In this document: one piece after another, positions 41,801 to 49,732 of the stretch
Position numbering within the stretch: position 1 is the stretch's first letter
Layout: each line of letters begins with the position of its first letter
Assembly (NCBI GenBank): GCA_964592425.1
Contig: CAZQCG010000003.1
Span: forward strand, 144,508-208,507
Source of the DNA: Viridilinea sp964592425
GTDB lineage: Bacteria; Chloroflexota; Chloroflexia; Chloroflexales; Chloroflexaceae
Length of the DNA stretch: 64,000 nt
Reading direction: 5' to 3'
The notes under the pieces: generated by a model
Seen by the model: the letters and a program-made list of their open reading frames with translations, nothing else
What the model was told of the DNA's origin: nothing
Databases searched by the model: none
Position numbers and translations under genes: made by a program

Positions 41801-44323
41801 TTTGCCCTGGCCTGCCACTTCCGCATCGCCGACAGCCACGCTGAGTTCGGTCAGCCTGAGATCAACCTGCGTATGCTGCCCGGCTACGGCGGCACCCAGC
41901 GCCTGCCGCGCCTGCTCTACAAGCAGAACAACGGTACCGGCACTCTGCGGGCGCTTGAGCTCATCCTTGGCGGGCGCAGCATTCCCTCCGATGACGCTGC
42001 CGAGATCGGCTTGATCGACATCCTTGCCACCGGCCAGCAGGATGCGCTCAGCCTGGCGACGGCGCTTGTCCGCGAATACGTCGCTGGTAGCGGGGTGCTC
42101 AAGGATGCCTACACCCAGCGCAAGGTCGCCCTGAGTGAGTGGGAGCAGCCCAACGCGGTCTTTGTCCAGGACGAACTGAACGCAATCATCCAGAACCCAC
42201 GCGTGCAGCGCATTATGCAGCAGGCCGAGGGTGCCGGTCGGGCTAAGGCGGTCGCCCGCGCACTGGAGGCGATCACCTACGGCTTCGCACATGGCTTCGA
42301 GCAGGGTCTTGGTCACGAGGCCAGGCTCTTCGCCGAGGCGGTGGTCGACCCCGAGGGCGGCAAGAAGGGTATCCAGGACTTCATGGACAAGCGCTCGGCG
42401 CCACTGCCCACGCGCCGCACGCTGATCAGCTCCGAACAGGAGAAGATCTACCGCGAGACCGGCCAGCTGTTGCCGATTGGCGCGCCCTTCTTCCCCGGCG
42501 TCACGCCCATCCCGGCCTGGCAGTACGCCAAGGGTGTCATCCGCGACCCGGTGAGCGGTGGCGGCCTCGTCGGTGATCCTAAGGATGCCGAGCGTGAGGT
42601 GATCATCCCGGTTGAGCAGCCACGTGCCAACCAGGCCCTGGTCTATATCCTCTCCAGTGAGGTCAACTTCAACGACATCTGGGCGATCACCGGTATCCCC
42701 GTCTCGCTCTTCGATGAGCACGACCGTGATTGGCATATCACCGGTTCGGGTGGGGTGGCCCTGGTGGCGGCCCTGGGTGAGGAGTTGCGCCGCGACGGGC
42801 GCATCAAGGTCGGCGACCTGGTGGCGGTCTACTCAGGCCAGAACAACATGCTCTCGCCGATGGTCGGGCTTGACCCGATGGCGGCTGACTTCGTCATCCA
42901 GGGCTACAACACCCCGGATGGCTCACACCAGCAGTTTATGATCACCCAGGGTCCGCAGTGTCTGCCCCTGGCCCCCGACATGTCGCTCGAAGCCGCTGGC
43001 AGCTTTATGCTCAACCTGGGTACGGCCTACCGCGCCCTCTTCACCACTCTGGGCATCAAGGCTGGCAAGAGCATCTTCATCGAGGGTGCCGCCACCGGCA
43101 CTGGCCTCGACGCCTCACGCTCGGCAGCACGCAACGGCCTGCGTGTGATCGGCATGGTCTCCAACGAGGCCCGGGCCCGCACGCTGATCGAGGCTGGCGG
43201 TAAGGGTTCGGTCAACCGCAAGGATCCGAGCATCGCCGACATCTTCACGCGCATCCCAGAAGACCCCGCCCAGTGGGCCGCATGGGAGAAGGCCGGTGAG
43301 CCACTGCTGACGATGTTCCGCCAGCAGAATAATCACCACCTGGCCGACTACGCCATCTCGCACGCCGGTGAGACCGCCTTCCCGCGCAGCTTCCAGCTGC
43401 TCGGCGAGCCGCGCGACGGTCATATCCCCACGCTCACCTTCTACGGGGCCAGCTCCGGCTACCACTTCACCTTCCTCGGCAAGCCCGGTCATGCCAGCCC
43501 CGAGGAGATGATGCGCCGCGCCGGCCTGCGTGGCGGCCAGGCCGTGCTGATCTACTACGGCGTCGATGGTAGCGGGAGCCTGGTTGATGAGGCCGGGCTA
43601 GAGGCCATCGAGGCGGCCCGTGCCCTCGGTGCCCGCATCGTCACCGTGACCTACACCGATGCTCAGCGCGAGTTCGTGCTCAGCCTCGGCTTCGGGGCCT
43701 CCCTGCGGGGAGTGGTCAGTATCGAGGAGTTGCACCGCCGCTATGGCGAGGAGTTCGACTGGCCGCGGGCGATGCCCAGCCTGCCCGACTCCAAGCTTGA
43801 TCCCGAAGGGCTCAAGGAGGCCATCCGTCGCTTCAACGACCTGACCTTCAAGCCGCTGGGCAGTGCGGTTGGCGGCTTCCTGACCAGCGCCGACAACCCG
43901 CGTGGTTATCCTGACATGATCATCGAGCGAGCCGGCCACGACACGCTCAACGTCAGCGCCATGCTGGTCAAGCCCTTCATCGGGCGCATCGTCTACTTCG
44001 AAGAGTTGGGTGGGCAGCGCTTCTCGTTCTTTGCCCCGCAGATCTGGATGCGCCAGCGCCGGGTCTACATGCCCACCGCCAACCTCTGGGGCACGCACCT
44101 CTCCAACGCCTACGAGATCCTGCGCCTGCTCGACGAGATCTCCGCCGGCCTGCTCTCGATCACCGAGCCGGTCTTCGTCGATTGGGACGGCCTCGCCGAG
44201 GCCCACCAGGCGATGTGGGAGAACCGCCACGCCGGTTCTACCTACGTTGTCAACCACGCCCTCCCGCGCCCCGGCCTCAAGACCAAAGAGGAGCTCTACG
44301 AAGCCTGGGCCGAGCGGCTCTAA
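38873..44323 (+). CDS. pcs: Trifunctional propionyl-CoA synthase
   Basis: 1816 residues, converting 3-hydroxypropionate to propionyl-CoA with ATP, CoA and NADPH. An acyl-CoA synthetase part (about 1-830) carries the AMP-binding motif YTSGSTGKPKGVVHVHGG near 420 and a family-specific insertion around 235-345. An enoyl-CoA hydratase part (about 870-1150) shows FVAGADIRQLL and NGVALGGGLEFALACHFRIA with GQPEINL. An enoyl-CoA reductase of the MDR type (about 1240-1816) has the nucleotide-binding GAATGTGLDASRSAA. Full length, no break. This is the key step of the 3-hydroxypropionate bi-cycle of Chloroflexaceae; the fused domains form a chamber that retains acrylyl-CoA. Strong GGAGGG before the ATG. 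A strong terminator follows. Confidence 0.97.
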   Translation: MIEAPSLAPPRAPRSNPIRSRVDWEAQRQAFLADPGAFYGTIARSAIHWFDATLGAWIIWDEATARWTGLDAASGRVVEVSYGAEHQPWTSTFRGDEPPFYRWFEGGLTNACFNEVDRHVLLGFGDETAYIFEGDRWDNSLNDGRGGPVTEVHLSRKQLLLEVVKASLVLSGLGLKQGDRIALNMPNILDQIYYTEAAKRLGIIYTPVFGGFSDKTLSDRIHNAGARIVITSDGAYRNAQIVPYKEVYTDQALDKFIPVETAITIVEQTLASLQVGAVEVDTIMATVKETIAEDITVERSDVMRGVGKALHELSELDVSAQSQIRTAVAQALVASPPRVDAVIVARHTGQDILWRAERDRWSDELMAEAGAKVLAAARAAGHEVADEAALLALPVEAFYSVLAGLAPCTPVDAEYPMFIIYTSGSTGKPKGVVHVHGGYLAGLVHTMKVSFDAEPGDTIFVVADPGWITGQSYMLSATMASRCTGVLIEGSPVFPSAGRYASIIERYNVQIFKAGVTFLKSVMTNPQNVADVRQYDMGALRVCTFCAEPVNPAVQQFGMEIMSPQYINSYWATEHGGIVWTHFYGNDDYPLRPDAHTYPLPWVVGDVWVAEPTADGSSSVYRIAEEEEKGEIVISASYPYLTRTIWGDVGGFEAVLRGDQPLHAWKGDADRFTKTYWRRGPNGEWAYVQGDFAMKYADGSFSLHGRSDDVINVSGHRMGTEEIEGAILRDKQITPDSPVGNCIVVGAPHREKGLTPVAFVLTLPGQRLASTDRRRLDDLVRNEKGIVAVPEDYIEVSAFPETRSGKYMRRFLRSLMLDEELGDTTTLRNPETIEEIAHKIEEWKRRQKSADEQQIFERYRYFRIEYHKLNATQRVAIVTVTNPPVNALNERSLDELNTIVDHLARRQDVAAVIFTGQGTKSFVAGADIRQLLEDMHTFEDAIALPNNAHLAFRKIERMEKPCVAAINGVALGGGLEFALACHFRIADSHAEFGQPEINLRMLPGYGGTQRLPRLLYKQNNGTGTLRALELILGGRSIPSDDAAEIGLIDILATGQQDALSLATALVREYVAGSGVLKDAYTQRKVALSEWEQPNAVFVQDELNAIIQNPRVQRIMQQAEGAGRAKAVARALEAITYGFAHGFEQGLGHEARLFAEAVVDPEGGKKGIQDFMDKRSAPLPTRRTLISSEQEKIYRETGQLLPIGAPFFPGVTPIPAWQYAKGVIRDPVSGGGLVGDPKDAEREVIIPVEQPRANQALVYILSSEVNFNDIWAITGIPVSLFDEHDRDWHITGSGGVALVAALGEELRRDGRIKVGDLVAVYSGQNNMLSPMVGLDPMAADFVIQGYNTPDGSHQQFMITQGPQCLPLAPDMSLEAAGSFMLNLGTAYRALFTTLGIKAGKSIFIEGAATGTGLDASRSAARNGLRVIGMVSNEARARTLIEAGGKGSVNRKDPSIADIFTRIPEDPAQWAAWEKAGEPLLTMFRQQNNHHLADYAISHAGETAFPRSFQLLGEPRDGHIPTLTFYGASSGYHFTFLGKPGHASPEEMMRRAGLRGGQAVLIYYGVDGSGSLVDEAGLEAIEAARALGARIVTVTYTDAQREFVLSLGFGASLRGVVSIEELHRRYGEEFDWPRAMPSLPDSKLDPEGLKEAIRRFNDLTFKPLGSAVGGFLTSADNPRGYPDMIIERAGHDTLNVSAMLVKPFIGRIVYFEELGGQRFSFFAPQIWMRQRRVYMPTANLWGTHLSNAYEILRLLDEISAGLLSITEPVFVDWDGLAEAHQAMWENRHAGSTYVVNHALPRPGLKTKEELYEAWAERL

Positions 44324-44346
44324 GCATCACCCATAGCGCGTAGAGC

Positions 44347-44382
44347 AAACGCCCGGATGGCCTGCAGGCCATCCGGGCGTTT
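44347..44382 (+). terminator. Terminator of pcs
   Basis: Perfect 36-bp palindrome with arms AAACGCCCGGATGGCCTG / CAGGCCATCCGGGCGTTT starting 23 bp after the stop codon; the arms supply A- and T-flanks. Confidence 0.85.
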
Positions 44383-44483
44383 GGGTAGGGGAAGCCTTGC
44401 CCCTTTCTATGCATGCCTTGCAGCCCTGCGCAGCAAATCTGCTATCATAGGCTCCGGCATCAATGGGCAGCGGAGGAGTAAGC

Positions 44484-44957
44484 ATGACTGTCAAGTACAC
44501 CCGCTGGCTACGCAGCTATGTCGGGCACCAGCGCATTATGCAGGTGCGGGCAAGCGCGTTCGCCCGTGATGAGCAGGGGCGCATCCTGCTCTGTCGCCGT
44601 GCTGATGTAATGCTCTGGGATGTGCCGGGTGGCACAATCAGTCTCGACGAGGTGCCAGCCCAGGGTATGGCCCGCGAGGTACAGGAGGAGACTGGCCTGC
44701 TGCTCGAAGCCGATCGGCTGATCGGCGTCTATGGCGGCCCCGATTTCCACTGGAGCTACCCCAATGGTGACCAGGCCCAGATCCTGGCAATCTTATTCCA
44801 TGCACGCATCGTCGGCGGTGCCTTGGACCCCAGTGGCCATGAGAATGTCAACGTCAGCTTCTTTGCCCCTGAGCGCCTGCCGCCCCTGCTGCCGCGCACC
44901 CGCCGGATGCTCCGTGACGCGCTGACGGAACGGCCTGAGGCCCAGTTCGACCATTGA
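44484..44957 (+). CDS. NUDIX hydrolase
   Basis: 157 residues from the ATG at 44484 with GGAGGAG upstream. The Nudix box is complete: G-x5-E-x7-REVQEETG at about residues 50-72 (starting GGTISLDE). It hydrolyses a nucleoside diphosphate linked to another group; the substrate cannot be told (mutT-like size). DVMLWDVPGGTI is the usual lead-in. Monocistronic between the pcs terminator and the convergent purC gene. Confidence 0.92.
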   Translation: MTVKYTRWLRSYVGHQRIMQVRASAFARDEQGRILLCRRADVMLWDVPGGTISLDEVPAQGMAREVQEETGLLLEADRLIGVYGGPDFHWSYPNGDQAQILAILFHARIVGGALDPSGHENVNVSFFAPERLPPLLPRTRRMLRDALTERPEAQFDH

Positions 44958-44978
44958 GACGAGTGATAGGCGGCCAGT

Positions 44979-45033
44979 GACCTCACCCGCTGACTCTCTC
45001 CTGCAGAGCAAGAGAAAGGCGGGGGGCGAGGTC
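44979..45033. terminator. Hairpin between convergent genes
   Basis: GACCTCaCCC / GGGcGAGGTC outside, with CTCTC/GAGAA-type pairing inside, between the NUDIX gene and purC. Probably a shared terminator or a degenerate member of a CTCACCC...GGGTGAG repeat type. Confidence 0.5.
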
Positions 45034-45040
45034 AAGATAG

Positions 45041-45799
45041 CTACGTGAGCGAATAATTCGCCAACTGCACACTCAGATCAGCGACCTGCGCATAGCGCCC
45101 ATAGACCTCGTCCAGCAGCGCCTGATCAACCGAGGTGGCATTACGATAGACCTGTTTATCGAGCATACGGCTCTTCTCGCCAGCGGGCCAAATGCGCCAC
45201 GAGTCGTTGTCGATCACATCGGCGATCAGCAGCGCACCGTCCGTAGCCACACCAAACTCGATCTTCAGATCGACAAGCGTCACCTCAAGGGCTGCCCAGG
45301 CGCGTTCCAGCAATGTAAAGACCTGGAGCGCCTGTTGCTGCATGGTATGCACCTGGGCTGCTGAGGCATAGCCTGTGAGGTCGATGGCGACCTCGCTAAT
45401 CAGGGGATCGTGGGCAGCATCATCTTTAAGGAAGAACTCAACCCGTGGCGGGTCAAAGCGCGTCCCTTCGGCCACCTCAGGGTGGCGTTTCAGGTACGAG
45501 CCGGTCGCCAGGCGGCGCGTGACCACCTCGAGCGGGATCATCGTGCAGCGCCGCACGATGGTCTGGGTGGGCGTAGGTGCCTCGATAAAATGGGTCGCGA
45601 GCCCGGCCCGGTTGAGTAGCCGGAAGACGTTCGCCGTTGTACGCCCGGCCAGCGCCCCTTTACCGGGGATCTGATTGCGCCGGGCACCATCGCCAGCGGT
45701 GATCCCGTCTTTATGGATCAGCAGACAGAGGTCGGGGTCATGCGGGTGAGCATAGACGATCTTCGTCTTGCCTTCGGCGATGACTGCGCCAGGTTCCAT
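45041..45799 (-). CDS. purC: Phosphoribosylaminoimidazole-succinocarboxamide synthase
   Basis: A 252-residue SAICAR synthetase, step 8 of purine synthesis. EGKTKIVYAHPHD near the start is the ATP-binding strand; FIEAPTPTQTIVRRCTMIPLEVVTRR-type sequence and RLATGSYLKRHPEV are the family core; LVDLKIEFG and LIADVIDNDSWRIW supply metal and substrate contacts. Last gene of a minus-strand operon purM-GNAT-purC, 12 bp after the acetyltransferase. Confidence 0.95.
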   Translation of the reverse strand: MEPGAVIAEGKTKIVYAHPHDPDLCLLIHKDGITAGDGARRNQIPGKGALAGRTTANVFRLLNRAGLATHFIEAPTPTQTIVRRCTMIPLEVVTRRLATGSYLKRHPEVAEGTRFDPPRVEFFLKDDAAHDPLISEVAIDLTGYASAAQVHTMQQQALQVFTLLERAWAALEVTLVDLKIEFGVATDGALLIADVIDNDSWRIWPAGEKSRMLDKQVYRNATSVDQALLDEVYGRYAQVADLSVQLANYSLT

Positions 45800-45811
45800 C
45801 AGCAGGCTCCT

Positions 45812-46639
45812 CTACAGCGCCAAGGCCAACTCATGCTGCTCATCAACAACAATAAAGCCACTGCGCAGATAGGCGGCAGTGAGGGGACTGTCGGAGGGTT
45901 CGTTCAAACTGGTGAGGCCATTGGTATGGGCCTGCAGGCCAGCAATCAGCCGGCGGGCGCTGGCCTCATCACGAGCACCCAGATCTACAATCCGCGTCGC
46001 CTCATCCTCCAGCAACAGGGCATAGCCACTCAGCGCCATGTCCTCATGCAGGGCCATGCCACGTATATCAGGCAGGGCGAGCAGGGCGGCCGGCTCACGC
46101 TGCCAGGCTGCGGCAACGGGGTGCATCGCAGCAAAATGCTCAAGCACCAGCCCGCTCGGCTCAGCCGGATCGAGAGCAGGGCCACTCATTGTATGCTCGT
46201 CGTCGGGGCGCCAGGCCAGGATGAGCAAGCGACGGATAATGCTGAGGCCAGCCCGCTCATAGATGCGCAGGGCAGCCGTATTGCGCGTCAGCACTTCGAG
46301 TGTCAGGTGCGTTGCACCCGTAGCCCGCGCCTGGCGCAACAACTCGCTAGCAAGCAGATGGGCATAACCACGCCCGCGATAGGTTCGGGTGACGCCAAAG
46401 CCGCCGCACCAGGCCCGCGGCCCACGCCGGGCGAGCAAGGCCACCCCGGCCGGATCACCATTGACACGCAGCACGATCGAGTGCAGCAGGTCGATATTTT
46501 CGACGGCGACCCGCCGCGCCAAGACCTGGGGCGTCGTCACACCCGGATAAAAATAGGTCTCGAACGAACGGGTGAACAGCTCGGCGAGGGCCTCAAGCGC
46601 CATGGCTGAGGCCGGTGTGAAGGTAACCACATCTGCCAT
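45812..46639 (-). CDS. GNAT-family N-acetyltransferase
   Basis: 275 residues. The acetyl-CoA binding motif A reads GVTRTYRGRGYAHLLASELL near residues 80-100, followed by HLTLEVLTRNTAALRIYERAGL. The C-terminal 120 residues form a second, poorly recognisable GNAT-like half (YALLLEDEATRIVDLGARDE and AAYLRSGFIVVDEQHEL), so it may be a two-domain enzyme. The substrate is unknown. It is embedded between purM and purC with 24 and 12-bp gaps, so it is co-expressed with purine genes; the link may only be shared transcription. Confidence 0.85.
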   Translation of the reverse strand: MADVVTFTPASAMALEALAELFTRSFETYFYPGVTTPQVLARRVAVENIDLLHSIVLRVNGDPAGVALLARRGPRAWCGGFGVTRTYRGRGYAHLLASELLRQARATGATHLTLEVLTRNTAALRIYERAGLSIIRRLLILAWRPDDEHTMSGPALDPAEPSGLVLEHFAAMHPVAAAWQREPAALLALPDIRGMALHEDMALSGYALLLEDEATRIVDLGARDEASARRLIAGLQAHTNGLTSLNEPSDSPLTAAYLRSGFIVVDEQHELALAL

Positions 46640-46663
46640 GATGATGGATCTCCGCAGATCGTT

Positions 46664-47683
46664 TCAGGCCAGCACAACCCCAGGCGTGGCCCTGATCACC
46701 CCAACCTGAGTCGCCTCAGGCACGGCTGCGAGAGCCGACACGGCGGCGGCGGGGTCAACCAGCACCAGCATACCCAGGCCCATATTCAAGGCGTGGAAGG
46801 CTTCCGTCTCAGTCAGGTTACCGCGCTCAACCAGGTAGCTACAGATCGGGGGCACCGGCCAACTCCCACGCATAATCGTCGCCCCCAGACCAGCGGGCAG
46901 GATGCGCGGGAGATTGTCGAAGAGGCCACCGCCGGTGATATGGGCAAGGCCCTTCAGCGTGACTGCGCCTCGCAGGGCTTGCACCTCAGGCAGGTAGCAG
47001 CGGTGGATGGCCAGCAGGGCTTCGCCCAGCGACTGCCCAGCGAGCTGGGCAGGCCGGGCGGCATAACCTTCCACGACACCGGCAACGATGCGCCGGGCCA
47101 GCGAGTAGCCGTTGGTGTGCAGCCCGGTGGATGGCAGGGCCAACACGATGTCACCGGGGCTGATCGCCGGGCTGGGCAGCATAGCAGCGCGGTCGACCAC
47201 CCCAACAATGGTGCCAGCCAGATCAAAGGCACCGGGCGCATAGACATCAGGCATCTCGGCGGTCTCTCCGCCCAGGAGGGCGCAAGCGACGGCCCGACAG
47301 GCCGTTGCCACCCCCCCGACAATTGCCGCCACCTGCTCAGCATCGAGGCGGGCCGCCGCGACATAGTCAAGGAAGAAGAGCGGCGTCGCGCCCTGCACGA
47401 GGATGTCGTTGACACAGTGGTTGACCAGATCTTGCCCGACGCTGTCATAGCGGCCCATTGCCGCAGCCACCAGGGTTTTGGTACCAACTCCGTCGCTGCT
47501 ACTGACCAGCACGGGGGCCTGGAGGCCAGCAAAAGCCAGCCCTGGATCGAAGCAACCGCCAAAGGCACCCATACCAGCCAGCACCGCCGGGCCGTGGGTC
47601 GAACGTACCGCAGCCGCCATCAACTGCTTAGCCCGCGTGGCAGCGGCGATATCAACCCCGGCGGCAGCGTAGGCGTCACTCAT
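46664..47683 (-). CDS. purM: Phosphoribosylformylglycinamidine cyclo-ligase (AIR synthetase)
   Basis: A 339-residue PurM, step 5 of purine synthesis. SDAYAAAGVDIAAA at the N-terminus, VLVSSSDGVGTKTLVA, GQDLVNHCVNDILVQGATPLF-type sequence, LLGGETAEMPDVY and GLAHITGGGLFDNLPRIL are diagnostic. Full length. First gene of the purM-GNAT-purC operon, with a promoter and a long inverted repeat just upstream. Confidence 0.96.
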   Translation of the reverse strand: MSDAYAAAGVDIAAATRAKQLMAAAVRSTHGPAVLAGMGAFGGCFDPGLAFAGLQAPVLVSSSDGVGTKTLVAAAMGRYDSVGQDLVNHCVNDILVQGATPLFFLDYVAAARLDAEQVAAIVGGVATACRAVACALLGGETAEMPDVYAPGAFDLAGTIVGVVDRAAMLPSPAISPGDIVLALPSTGLHTNGYSLARRIVAGVVEGYAARPAQLAGQSLGEALLAIHRCYLPEVQALRGAVTLKGLAHITGGGLFDNLPRILPAGLGATIMRGSWPVPPICSYLVERGNLTETEAFHALNMGLGMLVLVDPAAAVSALAAVPEATQVGVIRATPGVVLA

Positions 47684-47771
47684 AGAGATGCTCCTGCTTG
47701 GGGGGGCACAACTGCAGGAGGGTTGGGATCATCAGCGCAAGCCGTTGCCCCAAGGACTCATGCGTGTACAT

Positions 47772-47817
47772 CAGTGCTATATCGTAGGGATATTATAGCA
47801 TACGATATGGTGCACTG
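47772..47817 (-). promoter_or_regulatory. Promoter/operator region of purM
   Basis: A perfect minus-strand -10 TATAAT (47792-47797) lies at the centre of an inverted repeat CAGTGC..ATATCGTA / TACGATAT..TGCACTG. No good -35 is seen, which would fit a regulated promoter. About 100 bp upstream of the purM start. Confidence 0.45.
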
Positions 47818-47936
47818 TGCGTTACGGACGAGCTTGATCACCGGCTTAGCGCTGGGCGTCGTGTTCGAACAGGTCGTTGTTGGCCAGGTCAACGGCAGGC
47901 AGACTGAGCGAGGTGGAGGTGCAGCCGCGGGGGCAC

Positions 47937-48161
47937 TCAGCGTTCAGGCGGAGTGAGCGTAGTGGCAGCCAGGGCGGCAGACAGCTGATCGCGCACGGCA
48001 ACCACGGTGCGTCCTCGGCAGAGGGCGACCTGGGGATGATCCTCGACACGCCCACAGAACCCGCTGCCGACCTGCCAGATGAAGGTGCGATAGTCCACGG
48101 CAGCGACCTTAATGTGGTAGATATGACCCTTGCGCACGATTCGTTTCGTTGATTCAGCCAT
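47937..48161 (-). CDS. Small unknown protein
   Basis: 74 residues from the ATG at 48161 (MAESTKRIVRKGHIYHIKVA). A compact alpha/beta-looking protein with KVAAVDYRTFIWQVG and CGRVEDHPQVALCRG (two Cys 10 apart plus His). No family is recognised. Its start overlaps the end of the next upstream gene by 8 bp, so the two form a coupled pair. Its 3' end has no neighbour for 250 bp. Confidence 0.6.
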   Translation of the reverse strand: MAESTKRIVRKGHIYHIKVAAVDYRTFIWQVGSGFCGRVEDHPQVALCRGRTVVAVRDQLSAALAATTLTPPER

Positions 48162-48411
48162 GGATTCGTCCTTCTTCTTCCACGATGCTACCGAGGTTCT
48201 CCTCATCAGTGCGGCCCACCCAGAAGTGGTGAGGCTGCACGGTTCGCGTACTGCGTACCTCAATACCGGCCAACTCGGCTGTATCGGTAGCACAGACTAG
48301 AACCAGATTCGGTGCCGCGTTGAAGCGACGGCCGTAGGCGGCGAGGGCATCCTGGATCTTCGCGCCTATCGAGTGCCCAGTATCAGGGTCGTACCAGACG
48401 AGGAAGAGCAT
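48154..48411 (-). CDS. Small unknown protein, upstream partner
   Basis: 85 residues from the ATG at 48411 (MLFLVWYDPDTGHSIGAKI). It ends in an acidic EENLGSIVEEEGR tail. The first 60 residues look like a single alpha/beta unit (LVWYDPD, KIQDALAAYGRRF, LVLVCATDTAEL). No known family. The longer open frame to 48528 has no plausible start. Translationally coupled to the following 74-residue gene; the pair may form a two-part complex such as a small regulator or toxin-antitoxin-like module, but nothing in the sequence proves this. Confidence 0.55.
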   Translation of the reverse strand: MLFLVWYDPDTGHSIGAKIQDALAAYGRRFNAAPNLVLVCATDTAELAGIEVRSTRTVQPHHFWVGRTDEENLGSIVEEEGRIHG

Positions 48412-48539
48412 GAGGTCGCTCCTGGTCAGTGCGTTATTGGTTAGGAGTGTGTAGGTGGCAGAGCAACTTGACGACATTGATGAGGCCACATAGCGCACCC
48501 TGATCCAGGTACACACGACCATTCGCACGAGAAAGAAGC

Positions 48540-48567
48540 GGAGGCCAAGGGATTATCCCTTGCCTCC
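48540..48567 (-). terminator. Terminator of the RRM gene
   Basis: Hairpin GGAGGCaAAGGGAT / ATCCCTTgGCCTCC type (minus strand) followed by GCTTCTTTCT, 37 bp after the RRM stop codon. Confidence 0.75.
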
Positions 48568-48603
48568 ACTTGGATCTAATGCCCAGCGTGAGTAGTACTG
48601 GAA

Positions 48604-48912
48604 TTAGTAGCGGTCGCGTCGCCCGCCGAAGCCGCCGCGTCCGCCGTTATTGCTGCGCCCGGGGGCCGGCTTATCCTCAGCCTGATTGACGCGCAGGTTG
48701 CGCCCATCGATGGCGTAGCCGTCGGTCGCCTGCAGCAGCGCGCCGATATCATTTGTCTCCATCTCGACAAAACCAAAACCACGCGAGCGACCGGTGTCCC
48801 GGTCATTGATCACCCGTGCGCTCTGAACCTCGCCATGGTCGGCGAAGATCTGGGTCAACTCGGCATCGCTCACGCTCCAGGGCAAATTCCCAACAAACAG
48901 TTTGACCTGCAT
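48604..48912 (-). CDS. RRM-type RNA-binding protein (Rbp/cold-response type)
   Basis: A 102-residue single RRM protein from the ATG at 48912. RNP2 LFVGNLPW (residues 5-12) and RNP1 RGFGFVEM (44-51) are intact. The tail is Gly/Arg-rich (NNGGRGGFGGRRDRY), as in cyanobacterial Rbp proteins that bind RNA and respond to cold. The promoter lies about 230 bp upstream, giving a long untranslated leader, again typical of cold-induced RNA-binding genes. Cytosolic; targets unknown. Confidence 0.93.
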   Translation of the reverse strand: MQVKLFVGNLPWSVSDAELTQIFADHGEVQSARVINDRDTGRSRGFGFVEMETNDIGALLQATDGYAIDGRNLRVNQAEDKPAPGRSNNGGRGGFGGRRDRY

Positions 48913-49140
48913 CCCAACACTCCTCATACGCAACTGCGCAATACTGGTGGAGGGCAGCACTGCTACCCTCACAAGACATCCATCGATAAGCTCGAACTGC
49001 CGGTGTCCAGGCGCTAGCCCGGCACGCTCGCTCCGGCGAACACAACAACAACATACTTCGAGCGACGAAGGATATCCGTGGAACCAGGAGAGAAGGGGTG
49101 GGAAGGGGTCTCACAGCAGATGATGTTGGTTGATATATGT
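48913..49140 (-). other. Long 5' leader of the RRM gene
   Basis: About 225 bases between the predicted transcription start and the ATG, without a supported ORF. A structured thermosensitive or autoregulated leader is plausible; no named RNA family is recognised. Bases 49170-49372 hold nothing I can identify. Confidence 0.4.
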
Positions 49141-49169
49141 AGTATAGCAGCCCTTGGGATAAAAAGCAA
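49141..49169 (-). promoter_or_regulatory. Promoter of the RRM gene
   Basis: On the minus strand: TTGCTT (49164-49169), 17-bp spacer, TATACT (49141-49146). Confidence 0.55.
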
Positions 49170-49372
49170 CATGCACCGGCGATGGACTGCGTGGAGCGCT
49201 TCGGCCCGGGTCAATCCCTGGCACTGACGGGATTCACCTGACAGACGAGCCACGCTTCGCCCGCTACCCTTGGAAGTCACTTTCTGCTACACTGAGCAGT
49301 GCCGCCAGGTATATACGTATTGAATAAAACCAGAGCAAATTTTGCATTGCGAAGGCTTGCTTAAGGAGTCTC

Positions 49373-49633
49373 ATGTCTGATCGCACCTTATCCGTGTACG
49401 AAACTGCTAACTGGTGGGCACGGCTCGCTGGCGTCGCCCACGTCCGCTATGATGTACATGGTACCCTGTTTGTGAATGAGGTAGCCGTTGAGGCGATCCG
49501 CTGCAGTGGGCACTTCAGCGAGCTGCGCTGTGTAGATGGAAGTACGAGCGTGGTACTGACAAGTTTTCTCCGCCTGGTACCAGATCTACGCAAGCGCGAC
49601 GGGCGGGTCGAGGAAGCAGCGACAAGTGGGTAG
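49373..49633 (+). CDS. Small unknown protein
   Basis: 86 residues, ATG preceded by AAGGAG. MSDRTLSVYETANWWARLAG and a beta-rich middle (VRYDVHGTLFVNEVAVEAI, VVLTSFLRLVPDLRKR). No signal peptide, membrane segment or family recognised. Monocistronic between the RRM leader and the amidase gene, which is on the opposite strand. Confidence 0.6.
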   Translation: MSDRTLSVYETANWWARLAGVAHVRYDVHGTLFVNEVAVEAIRCSGHFSELRCVDGSTSVVLTSFLRLVPDLRKRDGRVEEAATSG

Positions 49634-49732
49634 TGAGGGTGCAGCAGCAACTACCGCTGCTGCACCCCGACGCCGTCAACTCAGCAACGGCTAGCGCCCG
49701 ATCGGCTGACGAGGCGCCGTCGCCATAGCCCT

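Noticed and set aside
41081..42736. A 551-codon minus-strand frame inside propionyl-CoA synthase
   Set aside because: Antisense shadow of the hydratase region of a fully conserved enzyme.
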